Assembly: GCA_001940655.1 (NCBI GenBank)
Contig: MBAA01000063.1
Location: 241-10,675 of the forward strand
Direction of reading: 5' to 3'
Length of the DNA stretch: 10,435 nt
Origin: Promethearchaeota archaeon CR_4
GTDB taxonomy: Archaea > Asgardarchaeota > Lokiarchaeia > Sigyniarchaeales > CR-4
A program made the translations under genes and the position numbers. The notes under the pieces are model-generated. The model was not told the origin of the DNA, did no database searches, and saw nothing but the letters and a program-made list of their open reading frames with translations. Below, piece after piece: positions 1 to 5,830 of this stretch; the stretch's first letter is position 1, and each line of letters starts with the position of its first letter.

Positions 1-97
1 AGCTCCACAAATTAACCAATTCATCTGACGACACCTCTATATGTTGAGTAACGCTAAGAAATTCATACGTGTAATTATAGTAAAATGAAAGAAGAAA

Positions 98-1036
98 TCA
101 AATCAGGATGATGCTAATCGCCATTATTCCCATTCCAAAGACAAGACCGAGCAACGCGGCGTGCCCGTGCCCACAATTGTGAGCTGTGGGGATTAATTCA
201 TCCACCGCGATAAAGATCATGATGCCTGCTATGAAAGAGAGCATTCCGCCAAGAACAGCTTCGGACATTATGGGAAAGAGAACCAAAAAACCAAGGAGTG
301 CTCCAACGGGTTCAGCAAGGCCTGAGAGGAAGGAATAACGGAACGCTTTCTTTCGATCCCCCGTAGCACAATAGATCGGGATGGAGACAGAGATTCCCTC
401 AGGGATGTTATGTATCGCAATCGCGACAGTCACGAGTATCCCAAGTGATAGGTCTGCCAAGGAAGACCCAAATGTAGCAATGCCTTCAGGAAAGTTGTGT
501 ATTGCAATAATGATAGCAGTCAGCATTCCTGTGCGATATAATTGCTGGGAAGAGATTGAGCTTTTTTCGGTTTGTTCTGCTAACATTGCCCCACCATAAT
601 ACCGATGCCTATGGCGTTGGCCTCCCCGCCTAGATCCCCCCTTGGGATTGGGGAGAACTAGTATTTGCGAATCTTTGACTGGTTGCAATGGTGAAGCTTC
701 CGCAGTTAATAGTTCCTTGTATTCATTACAAGGAGTACGACCCTGCAAGTGATGGGGGTTTTTCACTTCAGGAAGTAATTTGTCGATGAGGGCACCGAAA
801 CCTAATCCCCCCAAAAATAGTAAAAGGCCTCCCAACTCTCCTATGCTTTCAAACCCTTCCGGCAGTAGTTCAATAAAAGAGACATATAACATCACACCCG
901 CAGAAAGGCCTAAAGAGAAGGACAGATATTTCAAGCTAGGTTGTTTGGTAACCAGAGAAATAAGGCTTCCAATACCTGTCGATAATCCGGCAATGATTGA
1001 AAAAAGGAATGCAAAACCGATTTGAGAAGCATCCAT
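98..1036 (-). CDS. ZIP-family divalent metal transporter (ZupT-like)
   Basis: Inner-membrane importer of Zn(II), Fe(II) or Mn(II), 312 residues, near the usual length for prokaryotic ZIP proteins. The two ZIP signature segments are clear: HNFPEG at 180-185 (TM4) and HNIPEG at 209-214 (TM5), which supply the paired metal-site ligands. About eight hydrophobic segments are visible, at roughly 6-28, 36-57, 68-88, 170-190, 197-220, 233-254, 262-282 and 293-312. A hydrophilic loop at 91-166 separates TM3 and TM4. It is rich in Gly/Arg and has only a few His (95, 96, 142, 144), unlike the His-rich loop of many relatives. A His/Cys cluster lies at 286-292. The ATG at 1034-1036 is supported by a GAGGA Shine-Dalgarno sequence at 1044-1048, 7 nt upstream. 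The gene is monocistronic in the window, and a palindrome pair in its promoter suggests repression by a metal sensor. The exact metal cannot be read from sequence. Confidence 0.95.
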   Translation of the reverse strand: MDASQIGFAFLFSIIAGLSTGIGSLISLVTKQPSLKYLSFSLGLSAGVMLYVSFIELLPEGFESIGELGGLLLFLGGLGFGALIDKLLPEVKNPHHLQGRTPCNEYKELLTAEASPLQPVKDSQILVLPNPKGGSRRGGQRHRHRYYGGAMLAEQTEKSSISSQQLYRTGMLTAIIIAIHNFPEGIATFGSSLADLSLGILVTVAIAIHNIPEGISVSIPIYCATGDRKKAFRYSFLSGLAEPVGALLGFLVLFPIMSEAVLGGMLSFIAGIMIFIAVDELIPTAHNCGHGHAALLGLVFGMGIMAISIILI

Positions 1037-1072
1037 AGGGAGTTCCTCAATTATGTATAAAATTTTTGTTTT

Positions 1073-1104
1073 ATTAGGTATTCCTAATTAGGCGTGCCTA
1101 ATTA
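1073..1104. promoter_or_regulatory. Tandem palindromic operator, DtxR/MntR-like, upstream of the ZIP gene
   Basis: Two perfect inverted repeats abut exactly: TTAGGTATTCCTAA at 1074-1087 and TTAGGCGTGCCTAA at 1088-1101. Each has 5-bp arms around a 4-bp centre. The second extends to 8-bp arms over 1085-1104. The centres are 14 bp apart. TTAGG-N4-CCTAA is the form of half-sites bound by DtxR/IdeR/MntR-type metalloregulators. The pair covers the start point predicted from the TATA box at 1123-1130, so bound repressor would block transcription of the metal transporter. The palindromes are seen directly; the regulator is inferred and is not encoded here. Confidence 0.75.
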
Positions 1105-1122
1105 ATGAATATAAGTCTGAGA

Positions 1123-1130
1123 TATATAAA
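1123..1130 (-). promoter_or_regulatory. TATA box for the ZIP gene
   Basis: Read on the minus strand this is TTTATATA, preceded by GGCAATG at the BRE position. Transcription would start about 26 nt downstream, near 1100, inside the palindrome pair. That leaves a leader of roughly 60 nt, which contains the GAGGA ribosome-binding sequence. Confidence 0.6.
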
Positions 1131-1193
1131 CATTGCCTATGATGGGAATGCGCTGTGTTTTGCGACTGTTACCGCGATGGTTTGTGAATTGGG

Positions 1194-1298
1194 GTGGGGT
1201 TATGCACTGAAAATCCGGGCCTTGAGATTGTTATTGCTCTACTATTGCGAGGTGCGCTCAACCGGATAATGACTTTAGTAGGAATCGGGATATTGTAA
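1194..1298 (+). other. Possible remnant of a winged-helix regulator in the 1037-1378 gap
   Basis: Between the ZIP promoter and the end of the LRR-TIR gene I see no intact gene. One plus-strand frame starting at GTG 1194 is open for 34 codons to TAA 1296. It encodes a stretch reading NPGLEIVIALLLRGALNR and then LVGIG, which resembles the first helices of archaeal winged-helix repressors (an 'NP..L.ILLLLL.RG.L' helix followed by a recognition-helix start). No second half follows. It could be a decayed fragment or chance; the match is from memory and weak. Confidence 0.2.
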
Positions 1299-1378
1299 AA
1301 TGTGAAACCAAGCTTGCCTTTCCAACCTCCTATCAAAATTCAAGATACGATGGACATTAAAGAAAATATAGATATAAT

Positions 1379-3139
1379 TTAAAAATTAGGTGAAGGGATT
1401 TGCGTTCTTTTTTTGATATCTTCTATTTTCGCCTCAAGATCTGTTATGCTCTGCGAAGTTTTAGTAGTCAAGTCATCAATTTTTTTATGGATTTCTTTCA
1501 ATCTGTCGTCTAACATAAGGCGGAATCGTTCGTACACATCCACGATGCCGGTTTTGCGATCTTCCTTATCCATTACATTAATTTCGTGCTTGAAATTTTC
1601 GATGTATTTATACAAATTCGCGCAAAAGGCATCAAAGTCCTTATTGTCGAATTCCGTGCCCAATTCTCGTGAGAGCTGTTTGGTAGCCAAATCGGACCAG
1701 TCGATGTCCATTCCCTTGATGGGAATGACGGGAATTGAAAATTTATTTGCGAGCTGCAATTCGTTATCACAATCTGGGGAGTTATACACGGATTTCTTCG
1801 TTGCGATAAACAAGACTAACTGGCATTTTTGAACCGCGTCTAACATCCATTGGTCGATGTTTCCCGCGAGATTTTCCTCGCAAAAGAATACTTGAGAGAT
1901 TTCTTTTTGCTTTTCGAGGTATTTGACGATGTCTCCAACGCGATAGGGAGTAAAATCCAAGACCGCGTGTGATATGAAGACTTTAATTGTCGCCTTCTTT
2001 CGAAGATGTTCCCGGATTAAATCTGGAACTTTCTGCGCAATAATCGCTTCTTCATTGGTGAGAGGATTGTTCGTCAGATTTAACGCGGTTAGTTCCTTGA
2101 GGTTCCACAACTCCACGGGAATCTCTGTAAATTGGTTGTTGTCCAAGTTTAACTTCCTAATACCCGTTAAGTTCACGAACGAATCGGGGAGTTTTGAGAA
2201 GAGGTTATTTGACAAGTCGATTTCTTTAAGCTCCTTAAGGTTTCCAATTGTATTTGGTAACGATTTTAATTTATTATCCCTCAAGGATAAATAATTCAGG
2301 TTGTATATTCGTGCAATGCTTTCGGGTAATTCTGCTAAAGAACATACAATCAATCCAAGTTGTCGAATCGTCCCGTCGCAAACTCGAACGTGAATGTATC
2401 TATCAAATGCATATACGTATGGTTCATCGGGAGTATTCATTCCATCAACCTTTACAGAATTTCTCGGGTTGACACGTTTAATGTCCATAACCGCTTCTAC
2501 TTGAGTGCGGGGCACATTATATTTAACAAACAAATCCACTTCCCAGCTCGTGATTTCCACTTTTTTCACTAAAAGCTGTTTAATAACGGTAATATTTTCA
2601 TCATCTAAAGCCAGAACGGGTCTTTTGGAGTCAAAATCAAGTGCTTTTAAAAGAGGCAAGCTTAGAAGCCAGTTGGGGACGCGCGCAATGTTGTTATCTG
2701 CCACATTCAAATGAGACAGGTTGCTAAATTTCTTGAACCATTCCGGGAGTACCTCTAATTCGTTGTCTTCCAGGTTGATGCGTTCAAGGTTCTTGAAATC
2801 CTTTAACACTTCAGGAAGAACAGTCAGACCACTATGCTTGATGATCAAGGTCTTGATGTTTTTGAGATCCCCGAACCATCGGGGAAATCCGGCATCTTTA
2901 GGGAATTTTGCGACAAACTTCTGGATTTTTTTAAGCTTCCGGATTTGTTCCCCTACCAGTTTGAGTTTATGGTCGTCCAAATTTAAAATTGCAAAGTCGA
3001 ATCCAAGTGTCAGGATCGAACGCTCGTTGTCGAAAGTGTAATAATTTTCTGGTTTTGCGTGCATTGGCATATTCAAAATTCGGAATTTCGTCCCACAAAT
3101 TTTTTCAATTTCTCCAATGATTTGCGTTTCATCATTCAT
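1379..3139 (-). CDS. Leucine-rich repeat protein with a TIR domain (LRR-TIR)
   Basis: 586 residues, predicted cytoplasmic, with no signal peptide or membrane segment. After an N-terminal region (1-93) come LRRs with an exact 23-residue period. Block 1 is at 95-170 (about 3.5 units) and block 2 at 258-360 (about 5 units), with the pattern LxxLxLxxNxLxxLPxxxxxLxx. A non-repeat insert lies at 171-257. A TIR domain follows at 384-515: VFISHA at 387-392, then SPDCDNEL at 454-461, in which Glu460 sits at the catalytic position of NAD-cleaving TIR enzymes. A charged heptad-like segment at 540-580 probably forms a coiled coil. LRRs usually bind ligands and TIR domains signal or cleave NAD+, so an immune- or stress-sensor role is plausible but inferred. 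There is no NB-ARC or GTPase domain. The ATG at 3137-3139 has no Shine-Dalgarno sequence; a TATA-like TTTATATT (3173-3180) would give a very short leader. It stands alone and is divergent from the Sm-like gene. Confidence 0.9.
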   Translation of the reverse strand: MNDETQIIGEIEKICGTKFRILNMPMHAKPENYYTFDNERSILTLGFDFAILNLDDHKLKLVGEQIRKLKKIQKFVAKFPKDAGFPRWFGDLKNIKTLIIKHSGLTVLPEVLKDFKNLERINLEDNELEVLPEWFKKFSNLSHLNVADNNIARVPNWLLSLPLLKALDFDSKRPVLALDDENITVIKQLLVKKVEITSWEVDLFVKYNVPRTQVEAVMDIKRVNPRNSVKVDGMNTPDEPYVYAFDRYIHVRVCDGTIRQLGLIVCSLAELPESIARIYNLNYLSLRDNKLKSLPNTIGNLKELKEIDLSNNLFSKLPDSFVNLTGIRKLNLDNNQFTEIPVELWNLKELTALNLTNNPLTNEEAIIAQKVPDLIREHLRKKATIKVFISHAVLDFTPYRVGDIVKYLEKQKEISQVFFCEENLAGNIDQWMLDAVQKCQLVLFIATKKSVYNSPDCDNELQLANKFSIPVIPIKGMDIDWSDLATKQLSRELGTEFDNKDFDAFCANLYKYIENFKHEINVMDKEDRKTGIVDVYERFRLMLDDRLKEIHKKIDDLTTKTSQSITDLEAKIEDIKKRTQIPSPNF

Positions 3140-3254
3140 ATGCGATTTTGCACCGATTTCATTTATTCATAAAATATAAAAAATCGGCGCTTAATGAATC
3201 TATAATACAGTATGGCGAAAATGAACACAAAATCGCGGATGTGAAATTCTTCAA
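3140..3254. promoter_or_regulatory. Divergent promoter region with nested inverted repeats
   Basis: This 115-bp gap serves the LRR-TIR gene (minus) and the Sm-like gene (plus). The minus strand has TTTATATT at 3173-3180, well placed for a start near 3150. The plus strand has a weaker TATA-like CTATAATAC at 3200-3208, for a start near 3230. A 9-bp inverted repeat flanks both (GCGATTTTG at 3142-3150, CAAAATCGC at 3228-3236), and a 7-bp one lies inside it (CCGATTT at 3153-3159, AAATCGG at 3181-3187). One regulator could therefore act on both genes. The promoter assignments are by eye. Confidence 0.45.
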
Positions 3255-3473
3255 ATGGACTTGGCAAAAACCGAAACTTTTCTGGATATTTTATCAAAGT
3301 TAAAGGGAACGAGTGTAGATATCGTTCTGAAAAACGGGCAATCGATAAGCGGTAAGATTAAGATAGTTGGCCAATTTTGCACGCAGGTCGAAAGGGAAGA
3401 TTCAAAATCATTCTACGATATAATTATCCGAAACGAGGACATTAGTACCGTTGAAATGAGAGTCAGAGCTTAA
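3255..3473 (+). CDS. Small Sm-like (Lsm/Hfq-type) RNA-binding protein
   Basis: 72 residues, the size of a single Sm fold. An N-terminal helix (5-16) is followed by an Sm1-like segment at 18-45, with LKG, then VDIVLKNG (21-28) and SGKI (32-35), where N27-G28 and G33 match conserved turn positions. An Sm2-like segment lies at 55-66 (IIIRNEDISTV). The core is a mix of two families: IIRN resembles archaeal/eukaryotic Lsm 'IRG', while GQF (39-41) and ISTV (63-66) resemble Hfq 'DQF' and 'AISTV'. The usual Lsm 'D-x-x-M-N' uridine-binding residues are absent. Sm rings bind U-rich RNA and take part in RNA processing or sRNA action; whether this one binds RNA is open. The ATG at 3255 has no clear Shine-Dalgarno sequence, and upstream in-frame extension gives no better start. 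The gene is divergent from LRR-TIR. Confidence 0.7.
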   Translation: MDLAKTETFLDILSKLKGTSVDIVLKNGQSISGKIKIVGQFCTQVEREDSKSFYDIIIRNEDISTVEMRVRA

Positions 3474-3531
3474 CCGAACTAATTTTATTTATTTAATTTT
3501 TGTTTCTGGTTGTCAAAAAACACGCCAAATT
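3474..3531. terminator. Bidirectional T-rich transcription end between convergent genes
   Basis: The 58-bp gap between two converging stop codons is T-rich on the plus strand (3483-3506, with several T3-T5 runs), and it gives a TTTTTT run on the minus strand at 3515-3520. Archaeal RNA polymerase stops at such oligo-T tracts without a hairpin, so each gene has its own plausible end signal. Confidence 0.5.
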
Positions 3532-4683
3532 CTATTCTGGAACCGGAATCTCATCGCCAAAAGCCCAGAGAATTTCGTTGATGGCATATCGGATTTTCAG
3601 ATTATAGCCTTTGCTAGTACGGATGATGTTTGCGTAGCATCCCGGACAGTTGCAGCTCACGTCTTTTATCTTTGTGTTGAGAATTTGGGTTATCTTCTTT
3701 TTGGCTTCAATGGCCACCTGCGATTGGTCGTAGTTATTGCGGATTCCACACGCAAATCCGCAGGTTAATTTTTCATAACAGTTGTTTTCGAGCTCAACCA
3801 CCGCCATGCCCGCCGCTTTATGCAATCCCCGGATGGCTTCGTAAAAATTATCCCCCAATTCACTCGTGTAACAAGAATCGTTGATCACGACATCCCTCGT
3901 AACTTTCCGCTTGATTGTCAATTCACCTGTTTTATATTTTTCCCACAACCATTCATATAAGGAAATGACCTCGAACGGGAGCTTCACCCCGTGATAATTA
4001 GGCCAAACATTTCCCAAATAGTTAGCACACGAACCACAGTAGCAAACCAAACGCTCCGTATCAAGAGATTCAAGATGTTTTTTCGTGCGTTCAACGACTT
4101 CGCTGAACACCTGATAAGCACCAAAACGATGGGGTATTTCCCCGCAGCACGCGTCCCGTGGACCGAATTTCGGGAGGTTTTTCAAGGTTTTTGAATATTC
4201 AATGCCCTTAGGTATCGTCCGTCCAACGCATCCGATAAAGAGAGTATCTTTTGATTTAACCGGCAAGTTCGTCCAGCGGTCTAAAATAACCTTATCCTCA
4301 TCTGGTGCGGCTTTATATTGATCATAAAAATATCCGGATTCGCTTACGCCTGTAATCATGTAGTTGATTGATGGAGGTATCCCCATACCTCCCGCCTTGT
4401 TCTTGGAGGTCATCCGTTCCATAATGAGGTTGTATGGTTTAAGACCTTGCGGGCAGTAGTGATTACAGCTGTAGCAGAAGGTACACTCGTTCAAAACACG
4501 GTTGGGATTCTCTCCGTTCAAAAGCTTCTTTATCTCCGCCTTAGATTCCTCTTTATCCATTTTCATAACAGGGCATTTCTGAAGACATACCCCGCAATTC
4601 ACGCATTGCTTGGCGTCCTTGCCTGCAGGAATAAAAGCATCAATGTAACTCTTGCTAATCCCAGCTCTTTCTTGTTCAATCAT
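3532..4683 (-). CDS. HdrD-like iron-sulfur protein with two 4Fe-4S sites and two CCG domains
   Basis: 383 residues, close to the length of HdrD. Two ferredoxin-type [4Fe-4S] motifs are at C27/C30/C33/C37 and C67/C70/C73/C77. The first CCG (cysteine-rich) domain is intact in pattern: C152, C179-C180, C216 and C219. The second has C271, then C308 and C312 where a CC pair is expected, then C346 and C349. Ala311 replaces the first Cys of the pair. CCG domains in HdrB/HdrD hold non-cubane [4Fe-4S] clusters that reduce disulfides. Relatives also serve as electron-transfer partners of FAD-linked oxidoreductases (GlpC, GlcF, LutA types), so the substrate is unknown. No membrane segment is present. 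The gene ends with TAG. A TATA box 24-31 nt upstream of the ATG implies a leaderless mRNA. It is divergent from the phosphoribosyltransferase, and no hdrE or flavoprotein gene is adjacent in the window. Confidence 0.85.
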   Translation of the reverse strand: MIEQERAGISKSYIDAFIPAGKDAKQCVNCGVCLQKCPVMKMDKEESKAEIKKLLNGENPNRVLNECTFCYSCNHYCPQGLKPYNLIMERMTSKNKAGGMGIPPSINYMITGVSESGYFYDQYKAAPDEDKVILDRWTNLPVKSKDTLFIGCVGRTIPKGIEYSKTLKNLPKFGPRDACCGEIPHRFGAYQVFSEVVERTKKHLESLDTERLVCYCGSCANYLGNVWPNYHGVKLPFEVISLYEWLWEKYKTGELTIKRKVTRDVVINDSCYTSELGDNFYEAIRGLHKAAGMAVVELENNCYEKLTCGFACGIRNNYDQSQVAIEAKKKITQILNTKIKDVSCNCPGCYANIIRTSKGYNLKIRYAINEILWAFGDEIPVPE

Positions 4684-4706
4684 AAGTTCTTTTTATCCCT
4701 AACTTT

Positions 4707-4714
4707 ATTATAAA
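4707..4714 (-). promoter_or_regulatory. TATA box for the HdrD-like gene (leaderless transcript)
   Basis: Read on the minus strand this is TTTATAAT. The expected start, about 26 nt downstream, falls at 4684-4685, within 1-2 nt of the ATG at 4681-4683. The mRNA should therefore be leaderless, which agrees with the lack of a Shine-Dalgarno sequence. Confidence 0.55.
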
Positions 4715-4739
4715 TATACAGAATATTAACTTCCATCAA

Positions 4740-4890
4740 GCAAGAAGATCGATACCCCGCGGGATTATAATAAAGCCGCAGCGGGCGATTGATGAAACTC
4801 CTAAACCGATAACCCTCAGAGCTATGTGACCAACAACCTCCAGTCCTTTCTGGAGCACGCGCTTAAAATTTTTGCAATTATAGTTTATTA
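4740..4890. other. G+C-rich intergenic patch with a hairpin, nature unknown
   Basis: Inside the AT-rich 4684-4959 gap, 4755-4860 is clearly richer in G+C. It contains CCCGC (4756-4760) pairing with GCGGG (4781-4785), and a 6-bp hairpin CTCCAG-TCCTTT-CTGGAG at 4838-4855 followed by TTTTT at 4868-4872. This could be a small RNA, a leader for the phosphoribosyltransferase gene, or debris. No tRNA or known riboswitch fold is recognisable. Confidence 0.25.
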
Positions 4891-4959
4891 AGGAAAAAAC
4901 GCCTGTTCCATCCTCACAATCTTACCTTTTGAGTTAAGCATTTAGGGCTATATTTACCG

Positions 4960-5583
4960 ATGACATTGATGCCTCTCGATAACGTAATTAACAAGTTACT
5001 GAAATGTAACGACACTCTATATTTACCATGGGACATGGACTTCATCGAAAAAATTTCAGGAAAAATTGGGAAGGATATTTTAGAGGCTTGCATAAAGCAA
5101 CAGAATGAATTACCCGGAATAATAATCGGCATGGGAAAGGGAGGCGAATACCCAACAGAGTTGATAAGGAAAGAGTTAGGGATTAACGATAAATTGTTCT
5201 TGACAGTCAGTCACAGCGGAATCGGGGAACAAAAGAAGGTCGAAATCGCGCAAGACCTAGAGGGGTCTGTTGCGAACAAATACGTCCTGCTAGTTGATGA
5301 TGTCGCCAACGGTGGAAGGACTATCACTTTTGTGAAAAAATACCTCGAAGGAGAAGGAAAAGGAGCGAGAGGAGTGATAACAGTAACTCTTGCCTGCAAA
5401 CAAAAAAAAGTGTTCAAACCTGACTTTTACGGGGCAGAAACCAGTGGTTGGATAATATTCCCTTGGGAAGAGGAAATCAAAGAACTAATAACGGAATCAT
5501 ACAAAAAAGGGAATTTTGACACTATACGGAAGATTTTCACGAAAGAAGAGATAGAATCAGCAATCGGGAAAGATAAGATATAA
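4960..5583 (+). CDS. Type I phosphoribosyltransferase, purine salvage (xanthine/guanine PRTase-like)
   Basis: 207 residues, cytosolic. Such enzymes join a purine base to PRPP to give the nucleotide and PPi. The PRPP-binding motif is at 108-121 (YVLLVDDVANGGRT, with Asp113-Asp114). The PPi loop equivalent is IGMGKGGEYP at 56-65. WIIFPWE at 164-170 matches the C-terminal base-pocket strand I recall from xanthine/hypoxanthine-type PRTases. In the PRPP motif the usual D-T-G is N117-G118-G119, so the acidic residue used as general base in HGPRTs is Asn here. The true base substrate is therefore uncertain. The ATG at 4960 is the first in frame; ATG 4969 would lose three residues. No Shine-Dalgarno sequence is evident. 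A TTTATTAA at 4884-4891 could be the TATA box, giving a leader of about 50 nt. Confidence 0.85.
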   Translation: MTLMPLDNVINKLLKCNDTLYLPWDMDFIEKISGKIGKDILEACIKQQNELPGIIIGMGKGGEYPTELIRKELGINDKLFLTVSHSGIGEQKKVEIAQDLEGSVANKYVLLVDDVANGGRTITFVKKYLEGEGKGARGVITVTLACKQKKVFKPDFYGAETSGWIIFPWEEEIKELITESYKKGNFDTIRKIFTKEEIESAIGKDKI

Positions 5584-5623
5584 GAGAAGGGTGTGGGGTC
5601 AATCGCTAAGGTTTGGGTTCGAG

Positions 5624-5830
5624 ATGCCCCCAGTATCACTGATTAGGGGAAAATTTCGACCTTTATTCTTGGAAGGGTTCCGTATAGGGCCTAACCGCCT
5701 CGATTACCAAACGATTATGCAAGAGAAGTATGGAGAAGAGGGTCTCGCTGAATCTAAAAAAAGGGTGGAAAAGAAATTAATCCCGTTTATGCTTTGTGAC
5801 AGGTGCGCTCGACCAGTGTGGGGTCGATGA
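5624..5830 (+). CDS. Small hypothetical protein overlapping the 3' end of cdhA
   Basis: 68 residues from ATG 5624; a GTG at 5591 would add 11. I do not recognise it. The central part (about 33-53) is a charged amphipathic helix rich in Lys/Glu, which looks like real coding sequence. The last 14 codons run antisense through the end of cdhA and add a CDRC pair. It follows the phosphoribosyltransferase in the same direction by 40 nt and may be co-transcribed. AAGG at 5609-5612 is a poor Shine-Dalgarno candidate. Chance ORF is the main alternative, since part of it is constrained by cdhA on the other strand. Confidence 0.35.
   Translation: MPPVSLIRGKFRPLFLEGFRIGPNRLDYQTIMQEKYGEEGLAESKKRVEKKLIPFMLCDRCARPVWGR
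5756..5762 (-). terminator. Oligo-T end signal for cdhA
   Basis: Seven A on the plus strand give TTTTTTT on the minus strand, beginning 24 nt after the cdhA stop codon. There is no other candidate for the transcription end before the convergent gene. Confidence 0.45.

Noticed and set aside
1..97. A gene downstream of the ZIP gene
   Set aside because: All frames are short and featureless; the minus strand is only T-rich, as expected at a transcription end.
4786..4858. C/D-box sRNA suggested by TTGATGA at 4789-4795
   Set aside because: The first base does not fit the C-box consensus, and no CTGA D or D' boxes lie at the required distances.
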